From Methanooceanicella nereidis (GTDB lineage Archaea; Halobacteriota; Methanocellia; Methanocellales; Methanocellaceae), in the NCBI RefSeq assembly GCF_021023085.1, contig NZ_PGCK01000005.1, positions 62,001 through 126,000 of the forward strand: DNA of 64,000 nucleotides. The letters are read 5' to 3'. The notes beneath the pieces were generated by a model. The model was not told the DNA's origin. It saw only the letters and a list, made by a program, of their open reading frames with translations, and did not search any database. Positions 24,164 through 33,564 of the stretch are shown here, in pieces (position 1 is the stretch's first letter; the number at the start of each line of letters is the position of its first letter). The position numbers and the translations under genes were made by a program.

Positions 24164-26683
24164 ATGAGCCCGGAGCAGAAAGCTTTCTGGAGCTTATCCC
24201 CGGAAGAGTCGTTTAAGCTTCTTAATACGTCACAGGACGGCCTTGACAGCGAAGACGCCGGGCGCCGGCTAAGAGACAGCGGACCTAATGTCCTGAGGCC
24301 GAAGAGAAGCTTTAACGTTTTAAAATTATTTCTTGCGCAGTTTAAAAGCCCCATAATAATCATATTGCTTTTTGCAGCCGCACTATCATTATTTCTCAAA
24401 GACCCTACGGACGCCATAATAATAATGATCATAGTCCTGGTAAGCGGCCTGCTTGGTTTTTGGCAGGAGCTGGATGCCACGAACGCCGTAAACAGGCTCA
24501 TGGAAATGGTAAAGGTAAAGGTCACGGTCATCAGGGACGGCATAAGCAGGGAGATATGGTTCGACGATGTGGTTAAGGGCGACATCGTACTGCTTTCCGC
24601 AGGAAGCGCCGTTCCCGGCGATTGTATGATCCTTGAGTCGAAGGACCTTTTCGTAAATGAAGCTGTGCTTACCGGGGAGACGTTTCCCGTCGAAAAAATG
24701 CCGGGGACCCTTCCGCCGAATACCCCCCTGAGTAAAAGGACAAACGTAGTGTTCATGGGAACGCATGCCGTGAGCGGTTCCGGAAAGGCGCTCGTTTTCA
24801 GGACAGGAAAGGAGACGGAGTTCGGCAGGATCACGGAGAGGATAGGATTAAAGCCCCCGGAGCCTGAATTCGAAAGAGGCGTAAAGCAGTTCGGGTACCT
24901 GCTCATGGAAGTCACGCTTTTTCTCATAATCGCCATTTTCGCTATCAACGTATATCTTGTAAGGCCGGTCCTTGAATCGTTCATTTTTGCCCTGGCGCTG
25001 GCCGTCGGCCTTACGCCTCAGCTATTACCCGCCATAATAAGCATAAACCTGGCGAGAGGCGCAAAGAGAATGGCTTCAAAGAGCGTCATAGTCAAGCAAT
25101 TATCGTCGATAGAGAACTTTGGAAGCATGAACGTGCTTTGCTCGGACAAGACAGGCACAATAACGGAAGGTATCATAAAAGTGCATTCCGCTGTCGACAT
25201 CCAGGGCGCGGAAAATAAAAAAGTGCTTTTTTACGCCTACCTTAATGCGGTATATGAGACGGGCTACGCCAGCCCCATAGATGAAGCGCTGAGGTCGTAT
25301 TCAGAATTTGACATCACCGGCTATGATAAGGTCGATGAAGTACCCTATGATTTTTTTCGTAAAAGGCTGAGTGTGCTCCTATCCACATGTGAAAAGAACA
25401 TCATGATAACAAAAGGCGCGATGAAGAACGTGCTCGAGGCCTGCGATCTGGCAGAAAGCCCTGACGGCAGTATTATCGAGATCGATAAGGTCTCTGATGC
25501 ACTGGAAAGACAGTTCACGGACCTGAGCGGTCAGGGATATCGTACGCTGGGTATTGCATATCGTGAGGTTTCCGGCCGGCACATTACCAGGGATGACGAG
25601 AAAGGAATGACATTCCTCGGAACGCTCGTGCTATACGACCCTCCGAAGCCAGATATAGCCGACATCATTAAAGAGCTGAAAGAGCTGGGTGTTTCTTTAA
25701 AGATCATAACAGGGGATAACCGTCTTGTCGCGGCAAGCTTAAGCAGGGAGATCGGCCTTGGATCGGCAAAGATAGTCGCCGGGCCGGAAATAGCTATGAC
25801 AGGTGATGATGCCCTCATAAACATAGCAGCCAGTGCAGATGTTTTTGCAGAGGTAGAGCCTAACCAAAAAGAGAGGATCATACTGGCGATGAAAAAAGCG
25901 GGGAATGTCGTCGGCTACATCGGAGACGGCATCAACGACGGCCCCGCCCTTCACGTCGCCGACGTCAGCATTTCGGTGGAAAGCGCGGTCGATGTGGCCA
26001 AGGATGCCGCAAGTATAGTTCTTCTGGAAAAAGACCTCGGTGTGCTTGTCGAGGGGGTAAAGGAAGGGAGGGTGACGTTCGTCAACACCCTGAAATATGT
26101 TTTCATGGCCACAAGCGCGAATTTCGGTAACATGTTCAGCATGGCGGGAGCGTCGCTGATCCTGCCGTTCCTCCCGCTGCTGCCGAAACAGATATTATTG
26201 ACCAATCTGATGACGGACCTCCCCGAAATGACGATCGCTGCCGACAACGTAGACCCGGAAATGGTTGATGTCCCGCGCAGATGGGATATCGGGTTCATAA
26301 AAAAGTTCATGATCACCTTCGGCATCCTGAGCTCCGTATTTGACTTTCTCACGTTCGGAGTGCTTATTTTGATAATGAACGCCTCTATGGACCAGTTCCG
26401 TACAGGGTGGTTCCTCGAGTCGATCGTCTCCGCGACCATGATCGTGCTGGTGATAAGGACCAGAAAGCCTTTCTTTATGAGCAGGCCTGGGCGATATTTG
26501 TTCTTATCTACATTATTCGTTATCGCCGCGACGCTGTTGTTCCCGTATACGCCTCTTGCGCCTATATTTGGTTTTAAGCCTCTTCCGCCGTCCTTCATTT
26601 TAGTGTTAGGGCTGATAGTCCTTGCATACGTCATAATGGCTGAAGTCACAAAGAGGCTTTTCTATAAGATGGTAAAATATTGA
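24164..26683 (+). CDS. mgtA: P-type ATPase, magnesium-importing MgtA type
   Basis: This is a membrane cation pump of the P3B class, which imports Mg2+ down its gradient at the cost of ATP. The cation N-domain is at residues 1-70. TGETFPVEK is the actuator loop, the phosphorylation motif CSDKTGTITEG is near residue 325, TGDN appears in LKIITGDNRL, and the hinge is YIGDGINDGPAL. About ten membrane segments are visible. The NLMTDLPEM segment in the sixth region is characteristic of MgtA. The 839-residue length is as expected. A nested dyad and an AT-rich leader precede it. Confidence 0.88.
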   Translation: MSPEQKAFWSLSPEESFKLLNTSQDGLDSEDAGRRLRDSGPNVLRPKRSFNVLKLFLAQFKSPIIIILLFAAALSLFLKDPTDAIIIMIIVLVSGLLGFWQELDATNAVNRLMEMVKVKVTVIRDGISREIWFDDVVKGDIVLLSAGSAVPGDCMILESKDLFVNEAVLTGETFPVEKMPGTLPPNTPLSKRTNVVFMGTHAVSGSGKALVFRTGKETEFGRITERIGLKPPEPEFERGVKQFGYLLMEVTLFLIIAIFAINVYLVRPVLESFIFALALAVGLTPQLLPAIISINLARGAKRMASKSVIVKQLSSIENFGSMNVLCSDKTGTITEGIIKVHSAVDIQGAENKKVLFYAYLNAVYETGYASPIDEALRSYSEFDITGYDKVDEVPYDFFRKRLSVLLSTCEKNIMITKGAMKNVLEACDLAESPDGSIIEIDKVSDALERQFTDLSGQGYRTLGIAYREVSGRHITRDDEKGMTFLGTLVLYDPPKPDIADIIKELKELGVSLKIITGDNRLVAASLSREIGLGSAKIVAGPEIAMTGDDALINIAASADVFAEVEPNQKERIILAMKKAGNVVGYIGDGINDGPALHVADVSISVESAVDVAKDAASIVLLEKDLGVLVEGVKEGRVTFVNTLKYVFMATSANFGNMFSMAGASLILPFLPLLPKQILLTNLMTDLPEMTIAADNVDPEMVDVPRRWDIGFIKKFMITFGILSSVFDFLTFGVLILIMNASMDQFRTGWFLESIVSATMIVLVIRTRKPFFMSRPGRYLFLSTLFVIAATLLFPYTPLAPIFGFKPLPPSFILVLGLIVLAYVIMAEVTKRLFYKMVKY

Positions 26684-26741
26684 GTATCTGAATAAGAGGG
26701 GTTAGTAACACCTTTCCTGAACTATTTTTAAAAAGCAAAAC

Positions 26742-27794
26742 TTACGCCATCGGGAACCTTAGCAGCGCTGCTATCCCGCCAAGCTTTTCAAGCCTCTGGC
26801 CCGGCTCGAACTCGGTGGAGAATACGACCACTTTACCCCTGGAGTATTCCACGCTCCGCATCATTTCCTCGACGTCGGACATACCTTTCTCGCGGAAGTT
26901 ACGTAAGGTCTCATCCGCTATCAATAAAGTCTCCACAGCGCCGAAATCTACTGCCTTTTTAGTCTCATTATACCCGTATGCGGCCTTGCCGTCCTTCGCG
27001 ATCTCTGCCATGAGGCTTTCGATATAGGTGGCCTCGCGGGTGATCCTGGTCTCTTCTATCAATCTCTGTAAAGCGCCTCTCCTCAGGACTTCCTGGAAGC
27101 CGGATGAGCCTATCGAGGAAGTGTCTTCGACGACGACCTTTTCTGCGACCTCTTTGTAGTTGCTCTTGAGGAACTTCACGAAATCGTCCTTGATAAAGCC
27201 GGGCCCGGCGACCACTATGGTCTGGGCTTTTTCCGCATATTTTAACTGGGATGCCACTTCGCCGAAGAAATCCCCTCTGGCGTCGGTGCCTTCGCGTTTT
27301 CCGGAGGATGATTGCCTTATCCTGGATACTTCCTCGACTCCGTACTGTCTGACGTTGCCGATCACGGCTTCGCCTTCCTCTATCGTGGCTATGACGACCT
27401 CGGGGCGCTTTGCAGCCTCGACCGCCTCATGTACACGCTCTAGCTGGTCGTTCTTCCAGTATTTTACTATGGATAGCTCGTTGAACGGCTCTATGTTGAT
27501 AGTATGATATGCGCCAGTGTCAAGATCAGAGACTATAGTGCCTTTTATCCTGAGCCTGTTTGAGAACTTGTGGAATTCCACGGTCTCGACGTCAACGCCG
27601 AGCCTCACCAGCTTTTTCTCTATCTTGTCAGGCCTTATCTTATCGGAGACCGCGTCAACCGCCCTGAATGTCATAGCGAACACAAGGTCATGGGGCTCTA
27701 TAATGTACTTTAAGTGCCAGAGATCGTCCAGCGACTCGGGCGTCAGCGATATTTCGCCCTGGTGTCCCTTCAGTTCCTGCTTGTTGACCTTCAT
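26742..27794 (-). CDS. pelA: mRNA surveillance protein Pelota (Dom34)
   Basis: Pelota is the eRF1-like factor that, with aEF1A/ABCE1, rescues ribosomes stalled without a stop codon. Domain 1 (residues 1-130) is Sm-like, with MTFRAVDAV and RIKGTIVSD. The central domain has the VVAGPGFIKDDFVKFL segment. The C-terminal domain contains KAVDFGAVETLLIADETL and the family ending GQRLEKLGGIAALLRF. The length of 350 aa is normal. The ATG overlaps the rqcH stop by four bases, so rescue and quality-control factors are coupled. Confidence 0.96.
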   Translation of the reverse strand: MKVNKQELKGHQGEISLTPESLDDLWHLKYIIEPHDLVFAMTFRAVDAVSDKIRPDKIEKKLVRLGVDVETVEFHKFSNRLRIKGTIVSDLDTGAYHTINIEPFNELSIVKYWKNDQLERVHEAVEAAKRPEVVIATIEEGEAVIGNVRQYGVEEVSRIRQSSSGKREGTDARGDFFGEVASQLKYAEKAQTIVVAGPGFIKDDFVKFLKSNYKEVAEKVVVEDTSSIGSSGFQEVLRRGALQRLIEETRITREATYIESLMAEIAKDGKAAYGYNETKKAVDFGAVETLLIADETLRNFREKGMSDVEEMMRSVEYSRGKVVVFSTEFEPGQRLEKLGGIAALLRFPMA

Positions 27795-29785
27795 TGTATT
27801 ATCCTCGACTCTCCTGCGGGCATGAACGGGGATATTTTGTCAGGCGACGCTATCTGCCTGATGACCTTCGCGTCTTCCTCACTGGCTTTGTCGACAAAGT
27901 AGCGGTATATTTTTTTGGCCATGTCGTCCTGGTTGTACTCTCCGGGCTCTATTGTAACATGATACTTCGCCCTGGACTTTACCGAATCGACCGGCCCGCC
28001 TATAATGTAATATCCGGTCTCGTCCACCCTTATGCCGACCGCCGCCCTTACCTGCACGTCGTTGAAATAGTTTCTTTCGCCGCGTATAATAAATGCACCC
28101 TTCGCGACATATTCACCCGATTCCGGGGTCTTCGATACCTGCTCGGGCTTTACCCAGTAGCAGTCTCCCGAATACTGTTTCGCTTTCCATACCGATGAAT
28201 ATGATACCGCGAACTGTGCGACCTCGTTCAACGCCTGCTCGGTCACCTGCTTTCCTTCCGTCTTTACCACCGTGATAGGTGCTCCGTGTGCCTGTGCATG
28301 GAAGAATATGTCCTTGTTCTCCATGTACTTCTTGACGACCTCTTCATTAGTGTCCGCGTCTCTGCCGGCGATCACTAAGAAGCCGTCCGACGTGTAGAAC
28401 CACCTGAACCTCTCGTACCATCTCGGCTTACGGCGCTGGACCGTTACCTTCTTGTGGTTAGCCGCTTTTTCCTGGGGCTGTGCCTTTGCTATAAGCTTCT
28501 TCGTTTGCTCGATGGCCTTCAGCGCGCCTTCTTTCTTGGACTGTACCTTCTTGGCCTTTTCATAATAGACCTGCGCGTTTTGCGGCACCGTCAGGTTGAT
28601 ATTAAGGTTTACAGTGGCTTCAGGGATGTTCACGGTCAGCGTTCCGGTCGCGGAGTCTATGGCCTGTATCATCGATGCGGCAGCGTTGCCGGTCTTTTTA
28701 GCATCTTTCAGTATCTTACGGATGTCATCCCAGGAGTAGCCTTTTTCCCTTGCCCCTTTAATGACCTTGAGGACCTCTTCCACCTTCGGGTATTCGGCGT
28801 ATATGACCTCGCCTTTCCTGACGTTCTCCTTTTCATCCTTCTCGAACTTCTTGATGGCATCTTCCTGCTGCCTTAAACGCCTCTCAAAGACATTGAGCTT
28901 CTCCTCTTTCTTTTCGACTATCGCTGCCTTTACCTCGGTAGCTACCTGCTTACTGTAGTATGCGTCGAGCGCCTTGTTGAAAGATTCGAAGTACACTTTT
29001 TGATGGTTTTCATATTTTTTCAGCTCTAAAGGCAGGACGTCAATATCCTTTCCGTTTTCCTGAACGATATATGCCCTGTACGTCCCGTCTGCCAGCGGCC
29101 TGAACAGTGCCTGGATAGCGCTCAACAGCAGCCTTATCTCGCTTTCGACCAGCGTCCTGGCTTCCTTGTTCTTATCGATGCCTGCCTTCAGGCAAGCCTC
29201 TTCCGCGTACATGCCGCCGATGTTGGTCTGGGTGGCGATCGTCCTTACGACGTCCTTATCGGAATCCGAGAATAATTGGGACAGCCTCTCTACGGTGAGC
29301 TCGAAGGGGCTTAGCTGTGCGGGCGGGAACTCGTACTGTTCGCCCCTGACAACGTCCCTGTCCCTCATCTTAAGGGACTTGAGGGGCATCATGATGCGCC
29401 TCTGGTCGTCTAAAAGTATGACGTTGCCCCTGTTGAATAGCTCCACCACAAGGGTGTTTTTCACCCCTCCCCTGGTCACGTCTATCTCTAAGATACGGTC
29501 GAAAGCGTGCTGCTCCAGTCTGGTGATACGCCCTCCCATCATGTATTTTCTCAGCATCATGGGGAACGCCGGCGGCAGCTTCGGGGATTCCCGGGGGTGT
29601 TCCGTGATATGGAACCTTTTACCTGCTTCGGCAATGAGGTCGTACTTGCCTGTCTTGAATTCCTGGACCTTCAGGCGGATCTCGTCGGCCGTGTGCTGGT
29701 ATGCTTTCTCCAGCTTGGCGTCGATCAGGAACTGCATCTCTTTTACGACTGTGTAAACGTCGACGCTTGTCATTTCTTCTTTCAT
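27791..29785 (-). CDS. rqcH: Ribosome quality control factor RqcH (NEMF/Rqc2 family)
   Basis: This NFACT-family protein binds split large subunits carrying a peptidyl-tRNA and, in bacteria and eukaryotes, adds C-terminal Ala/Thr tails. The N domain begins MTSVDVYTVVKEMQFLIDAK. A long coiled coil spans about residues 290-450. The NFACT-R domain holds KPRWYERFRWFYTSDGFLVIAGRDADTNE followed by KDIFFHAQAHGAP (shown in two parts). The start is ATG 29785, with GGGTAAG upstream; GTG 29794 and ATG 29773 are alternatives. Older databases call it fibronectin-binding protein. It forms an operon with pelA. Confidence 0.94.
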   Translation of the reverse strand: MKEEMTSVDVYTVVKEMQFLIDAKLEKAYQHTADEIRLKVQEFKTGKYDLIAEAGKRFHITEHPRESPKLPPAFPMMLRKYMMGGRITRLEQHAFDRILEIDVTRGGVKNTLVVELFNRGNVILLDDQRRIMMPLKSLKMRDRDVVRGEQYEFPPAQLSPFELTVERLSQLFSDSDKDVVRTIATQTNIGGMYAEEACLKAGIDKNKEARTLVESEIRLLLSAIQALFRPLADGTYRAYIVQENGKDIDVLPLELKKYENHQKVYFESFNKALDAYYSKQVATEVKAAIVEKKEEKLNVFERRLRQQEDAIKKFEKDEKENVRKGEVIYAEYPKVEEVLKVIKGAREKGYSWDDIRKILKDAKKTGNAAASMIQAIDSATGTLTVNIPEATVNLNINLTVPQNAQVYYEKAKKVQSKKEGALKAIEQTKKLIAKAQPQEKAANHKKVTVQRRKPRWYERFRWFYTSDGFLVIAGRDADTNEEVVKKYMENKDIFFHAQAHGAPITVVKTEGKQVTEQALNEVAQFAVSYSSVWKAKQYSGDCYWVKPEQVSKTPESGEYVAKGAFIIRGERNYFNDVQVRAAVGIRVDETGYYIIGGPVDSVKSRAKYHVTIEPGEYNQDDMAKKIYRYFVDKASEEDAKVIRQIASPDKISPFMPAGESRIIQ

Positions 29786-29969
29786 TTGATACACTTACCC
29801 TAATGATTTTTTTAAAAAGTATAAAGCGATGAATTTGATTTTCTTGTAACAAAAGAATGTGCTGATAAATAAACTTTAGCATCGAAGGCTTCGCATATTT
29901 CAAGAATCGCTTTTTGTTGTCCTCACCTTTATTTTCATTGAGGCCGAAATTTTATTTTGAGGTGGGCTT

Positions 29970-30608
29970 ATGTCCCGGGACTTGTTGAAAACGTTAGCCC
30001 TTATTGCCATAATATTAGCTGTCATAGCTATTATCGCTTTATTTGTTTCAGGTTATATTTCCGCATTCTTCCCTGGCCGTACTATAGACCAGAGCAAAGG
30101 CGTCAGCGAGAAGACAGGCATCAGAGGCATAGCAGGAGGGGCCAGAAGCACTGCTCCGTCATCAGAAGCGGCTAAAACAGCGCCGCAGGGATTTCCCGGA
30201 ATGAACATGACACAGCCTCCGCCCGAAATGATGCCCGTAAGCCCTCCGGAGCAGCATACGGAGCAGCACAGGTATATGTCTCAAGGATACAGGATGCCGC
30301 AGGGGATACCTATGGGATACCCTGCAGAAGGCTATCCGCCAATGATGCCCGGAGTGCCTTCACCTCAACCGGGCGAAAAGAACGTGACGACGCCTGCTCC
30401 TACAGTGCCGGTAAGATATCCGTCTGCAGGTACACCCGCAATTCAATACCCGCCGGTCTATGAGCAGCCTGAAACTGACTGGCCTTACATTCTCAGGGCA
30501 CTGATGCAGGTATTACCGTTCATATTCTCAAAACAGGGTGGCGTTAACCCGCTATGGCCGGTGTGGCCGGAATACAGCCCGGCGTTCCAGTGGCCTCAAC
30601 AATACTAA
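29970..30608 (+). CDS. Membrane-anchored Pro/Met-rich protein of unknown function
   Basis: One N-terminal membrane helix (LLKTLALIAIILAVIAIIAL, residues 5-24) is followed by ~150 residues of low-complexity Pro/Met/Gln/Tyr sequence (GIPMGYPAEGYPPMMPG and similar) that is probably extracellular and disordered. The C-terminus is aromatic (PLWPVWPEYSPAFQWPQQY). No family is recognised. GAGGTGGG lies just before the ATG. It converges with the radical SAM gene and overlaps its end by four bases. The Tyr/Trp/Pro content would suit a surface or adhesive protein. Confidence 0.7.
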   Translation: MSRDLLKTLALIAIILAVIAIIALFVSGYISAFFPGRTIDQSKGVSEKTGIRGIAGGARSTAPSSEAAKTAPQGFPGMNMTQPPPEMMPVSPPEQHTEQHRYMSQGYRMPQGIPMGYPAEGYPPMMPGVPSPQPGEKNVTTPAPTVPVRYPSAGTPAIQYPPVYEQPETDWPYILRALMQVLPFIFSKQGGVNPLWPVWPEYSPAFQWPQQY

Positions 30609-31873
30609 AATCCGCACTGCAGGTCCAGCGGACACCCTCCGCCGCAATACTGGAACTGTACGCAGTTCCTGCATTTATCAGGCGCGAAACCATGCTCCCT
30701 CAGCTTTTTCGCCAGGTCACATTCCCATATCTTTTCAAGGTCGTCCGTCAGCGCGTTCCCCATAGGCTTAAAATAAGACTGGCACGGTAAAACGCTGCCG
30801 TCCGGCTCTACAGCAAGAGTAAGCCTGGCCGCGGAGCACGCTTTTATCCCCAGGCCCATCTCTATCGGGTTAATATGGTGATACCTTGTCGGCGTATACC
30901 ATATGAACTCCATGCTGTGAGCTTCGGCTGTATCGATGATGTCGGGTAAAAGCACTTTCAGCTCATCGACCGGGACACCTTCAGTCTCTACTCCTCTGTT
31001 CGCCCTTATGATGGCGTTGATGCCGAACTTCTTTATGCCGAGGCTGTTCAGGAACGGTATCAGGTCGAGTATAGTATCCTTATTCTTCTCCGTGATCGTG
31101 GTATTAGTGGTCGTATATACCTTGCTGACGACGTTCTTTATGCCTGCCACCGTCTCCTTGAACGCGTTCGCCCCGCACATCTCGTTATGTATCTTCGGGT
31201 CCGGCGACTCGATAGTGATCTGCACATAGTCAAGCCCGGCCTTATTCAGCGAATCCACGCGCTCTGGAGTGAGCAGCCTTCCGTTAGTGATAAGTCCTGT
31301 GACGGCGCCAAGCTTCTCGGCATATATGATAAGTTCCTCGAGGTCGTCGCGCATCAGCGCTTCCCCGCCGGTAAAAACGAGATTAGGGACCTCGAAGTCG
31401 ACGCACTTCTTAATGATCTTCTTCCACTCGTCAGTGGTCAATTCCTTCGTCGTTTTCGGGCCGCCGACATAGCAGTGTCCGCAATTATTGTTACACCTGT
31501 AAGTTATGGCAAGGTCTATCCTCAGCGGTGCTTTCAAAAGCTGATGCTCAGGCTCCTTCATCTTGACGTCGTAACATGAGAAAGGACATGCGTTATCCTC
31601 GGCGACTCCCCACATGATGCTCTGGAGGCGCTCATAGTCGGCGCTGGCTCGTTCCTTACTGACTTTGTATTTCATCATGATGCGAAGCAGCACGTTATCC
31701 TTGATGCTTCCGACAAGCGGGGGCTTTTCGTTATACTTCATATAATATCTCATGAAGTCAGTCCCGATGCGGTCAAGGTAAAGGATATAGGAAGCGTTCA
31801 CTATCAGCAGTCCGGTGCCGTCCTTCTCTTCTCTCAGGTGCAGCCTTGAGCCGTCTATCCTTGTCTTTATCAT
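30605..31873 (-). CDS. Radical SAM/SPASM enzyme with PqqD-like N-terminus, likely peptide-modifying
   Basis: This is a radical S-adenosylmethionine enzyme. The core motif CNNNCGHC (CX3CX2C) lies near residue 125, followed by VFTGGEALMR. The C-terminal SPASM region has the further cysteines for auxiliary Fe-S clusters: KACSAARLTLAVEPDGSVLPC, then CRNCVQFQYCGGGCPLDLQC. The first ~90 residues (YILYLDRIGTDFMRYYM and following) resemble the PqqD/RRE precursor-binding domain. I start at ATG 31873, which overlaps the upstream stop as ATGA and has AGGAGG six bases before it. The upstream gene encodes a Cys-Ala repeat tail, the obvious candidate substrate. Confidence 0.9.
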   Translation of the reverse strand: MIKTRIDGSRLHLREEKDGTGLLIVNASYILYLDRIGTDFMRYYMKYNEKPPLVGSIKDNVLLRIMMKYKVSKERASADYERLQSIMWGVAEDNACPFSCYDVKMKEPEHQLLKAPLRIDLAITYRCNNNCGHCYVGGPKTTKELTTDEWKKIIKKCVDFEVPNLVFTGGEALMRDDLEELIIYAEKLGAVTGLITNGRLLTPERVDSLNKAGLDYVQITIESPDPKIHNEMCGANAFKETVAGIKNVVSKVYTTTNTTITEKNKDTILDLIPFLNSLGIKKFGINAIIRANRGVETEGVPVDELKVLLPDIIDTAEAHSMEFIWYTPTRYHHINPIEMGLGIKACSAARLTLAVEPDGSVLPCQSYFKPMGNALTDDLEKIWECDLAKKLREHGFAPDKCRNCVQFQYCGGGCPLDLQCGF

Positions 31874-33561
31874 GTACATCCTCCTCCGCCGCCGGCACAT
31901 GCACACGCACACGCACAGGATACGCATGCACAGGCGCAGGATACGCAGGCGCATGAAGTCCTTCCGGTAGGCGCTGCGTACGAGCCTCTGATATTTGAAG
32001 TGGGCGGCGGCGCATTAGCCTCTTTCCTCACCCCGATGAACCTTTCAACGTTAGCTACGACGCCGGCGGAAAACGATTCGACAGAATTACTGATCGAGTT
32101 CGCGAAATTCTCTACCGTCGCGGTGGTCCTGTCTGTCGGCCTCGGCACTTCGGGCGTAGGAGTGGGAACGGGCTTCGCCGCTTCTTCGCCTCTCGTCGGG
32201 ACCCTGTACTCGTAGGGACGCGGAAGTCCCCAGTAATACGGGTACCACCAGTAATACGGTGGCACGCGGTAAGTATCGCTTCCGGGCGCATCGGAAACAT
32301 ACTCTTTTGTCTTTTCCTTGAACTCCTCGTCAGCGAGCAGCCACATCATGTTAGAGTCATATTTTTCGAGTTTTAACTCCGGCGTCTCTACCGCTTTGAT
32401 CTCGTCCCATGCGGTGTATATCTTCTGCCGGTAATATACCTCGGTGTCCCTTCTGCAGTAAGGCCTTGTCTTATCAACCACACGGCGGGCTATGACCTTG
32501 AAGCACTCCAGAAGTTTAGCCTCGTCAAGCCTGTCGTCGACGATGGACTCTACGAATAGCTTTTCATAATATTTCAAGCCCTTTTTGGATACAAGTTCGA
32601 GCCTGATAGGGTCAGTAGAGATAAGCTTGATGTTGCCCTTTTTCATCAGCTGGAACATGATTATGGTCAATACTCTTTTTGGGTCGATACGAAGCAGCGT
32701 CGCGGCTTCCGCAGGGTCAAGTTCCTTGTTGACGCCGATCCCATCCATTTTTACTACAGGTGAACTATACGGGTTACGTTTTGTGGAAGCCCCTGCGAAT
32801 ATGATTATCATGAATATCCCGAAGAAGAATAACATCGGGCAGATGCATCCGCAGACATCTTCGAAGAAAAACGGCGTGACGCCGGGGAAGTACGGCTCTG
32901 CCGTGGGCTCGGCCTTACCAAAGACAGCTCCGGGCTGCATGTATTTATCGGGGAATGCCACCGCCACCTCGAACTTCTGGTTCGGCGCGAGATTTTTCTC
33001 CTCGAAATAAACGGCAAGCTGACCGTTCTCTATCATTGTATTATCATATTCACGCTTGCCGGTGAGCACTTCATCCTTGCTCACGCCTTCGGGAAGGTAT
33101 ATCTTGACCCTGGTATCATCGATGTACATGTCCCACCAGACGGGGATGAAAGTGACAATATCATACCCTTCCCGGTCCGCCTGATAAACGAACGGGTAGA
33201 GCGAAGAATAGATGTTAAGCTTAACGTTATCGCCGGGCCTCAGGTTAAAGTCCTGTATCTTTATCTGGCCGCCTTCTACCCTGAAGTCATGCCTTTTGCT
33301 GCTGCCGTCCTCCACATAATAGACTTTCTGGTTTGATGTCGTCAGAGGTATCCATACCTCGTTCCAGACACCCTTCACGATGTCAGCGTCTATACGGTAT
33401 TCCATGTAGACGACGCCAGTCGTATTAACGTCAAGCAGGACGTGCTGGTTATTGACCTGCCACCGGTATTCCTCGGCCGATGCCACAGGTGTCATTGATA
33501 ATATGATGATCGCGATGAACGTGATGCAAAGCGCTTTTTTAAAATCCGACGACATGTCCAT
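31870..33561 (-). CDS. DUF2207-type membrane protein with Cys-rich C-terminal tail
   Basis: The N-terminal signal peptide (ALCITFIAIIILSMTPVASA) precedes a ~200-residue extracytoplasmic domain of DUF2207 type. A membrane helix (CPMLFFFGIFMIIIFAGAS, around 240-260) and a cytosolic part with a helix-turn-helix-like segment (DPAEAATLLRIDPKRVLTII) follow. A Pro-rich linker then leads to a tail with ten cysteines in the last 27 residues, built of CAC and VSC units and ending in five Gly, Cys, Thr. By topology the tail is cytosolic and reachable by the coupled radical SAM enzyme. The start is ATG 33561 or 33555 (AAGGA upstream). It lies four bases after the preceding gene. Confidence 0.85.
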   Translation of the reverse strand: MDMSSDFKKALCITFIAIIILSMTPVASAEEYRWQVNNQHVLLDVNTTGVVYMEYRIDADIVKGVWNEVWIPLTTSNQKVYYVEDGSSKRHDFRVEGGQIKIQDFNLRPGDNVKLNIYSSLYPFVYQADREGYDIVTFIPVWWDMYIDDTRVKIYLPEGVSKDEVLTGKREYDNTMIENGQLAVYFEEKNLAPNQKFEVAVAFPDKYMQPGAVFGKAEPTAEPYFPGVTPFFFEDVCGCICPMLFFFGIFMIIIFAGASTKRNPYSSPVVKMDGIGVNKELDPAEAATLLRIDPKRVLTIIMFQLMKKGNIKLISTDPIRLELVSKKGLKYYEKLFVESIVDDRLDEAKLLECFKVIARRVVDKTRPYCRRDTEVYYRQKIYTAWDEIKAVETPELKLEKYDSNMMWLLADEEFKEKTKEYVSDAPGSDTYRVPPYYWWYPYYWGLPRPYEYRVPTRGEEAAKPVPTPTPEVPRPTDRTTATVENFANSISNSVESFSAGVVANVERFIGVRKEANAPPPTSNIRGSYAAPTGRTSCACVSCACACVSCACACACAGGGGGCT

Positions 33562-33564
33562 TCC

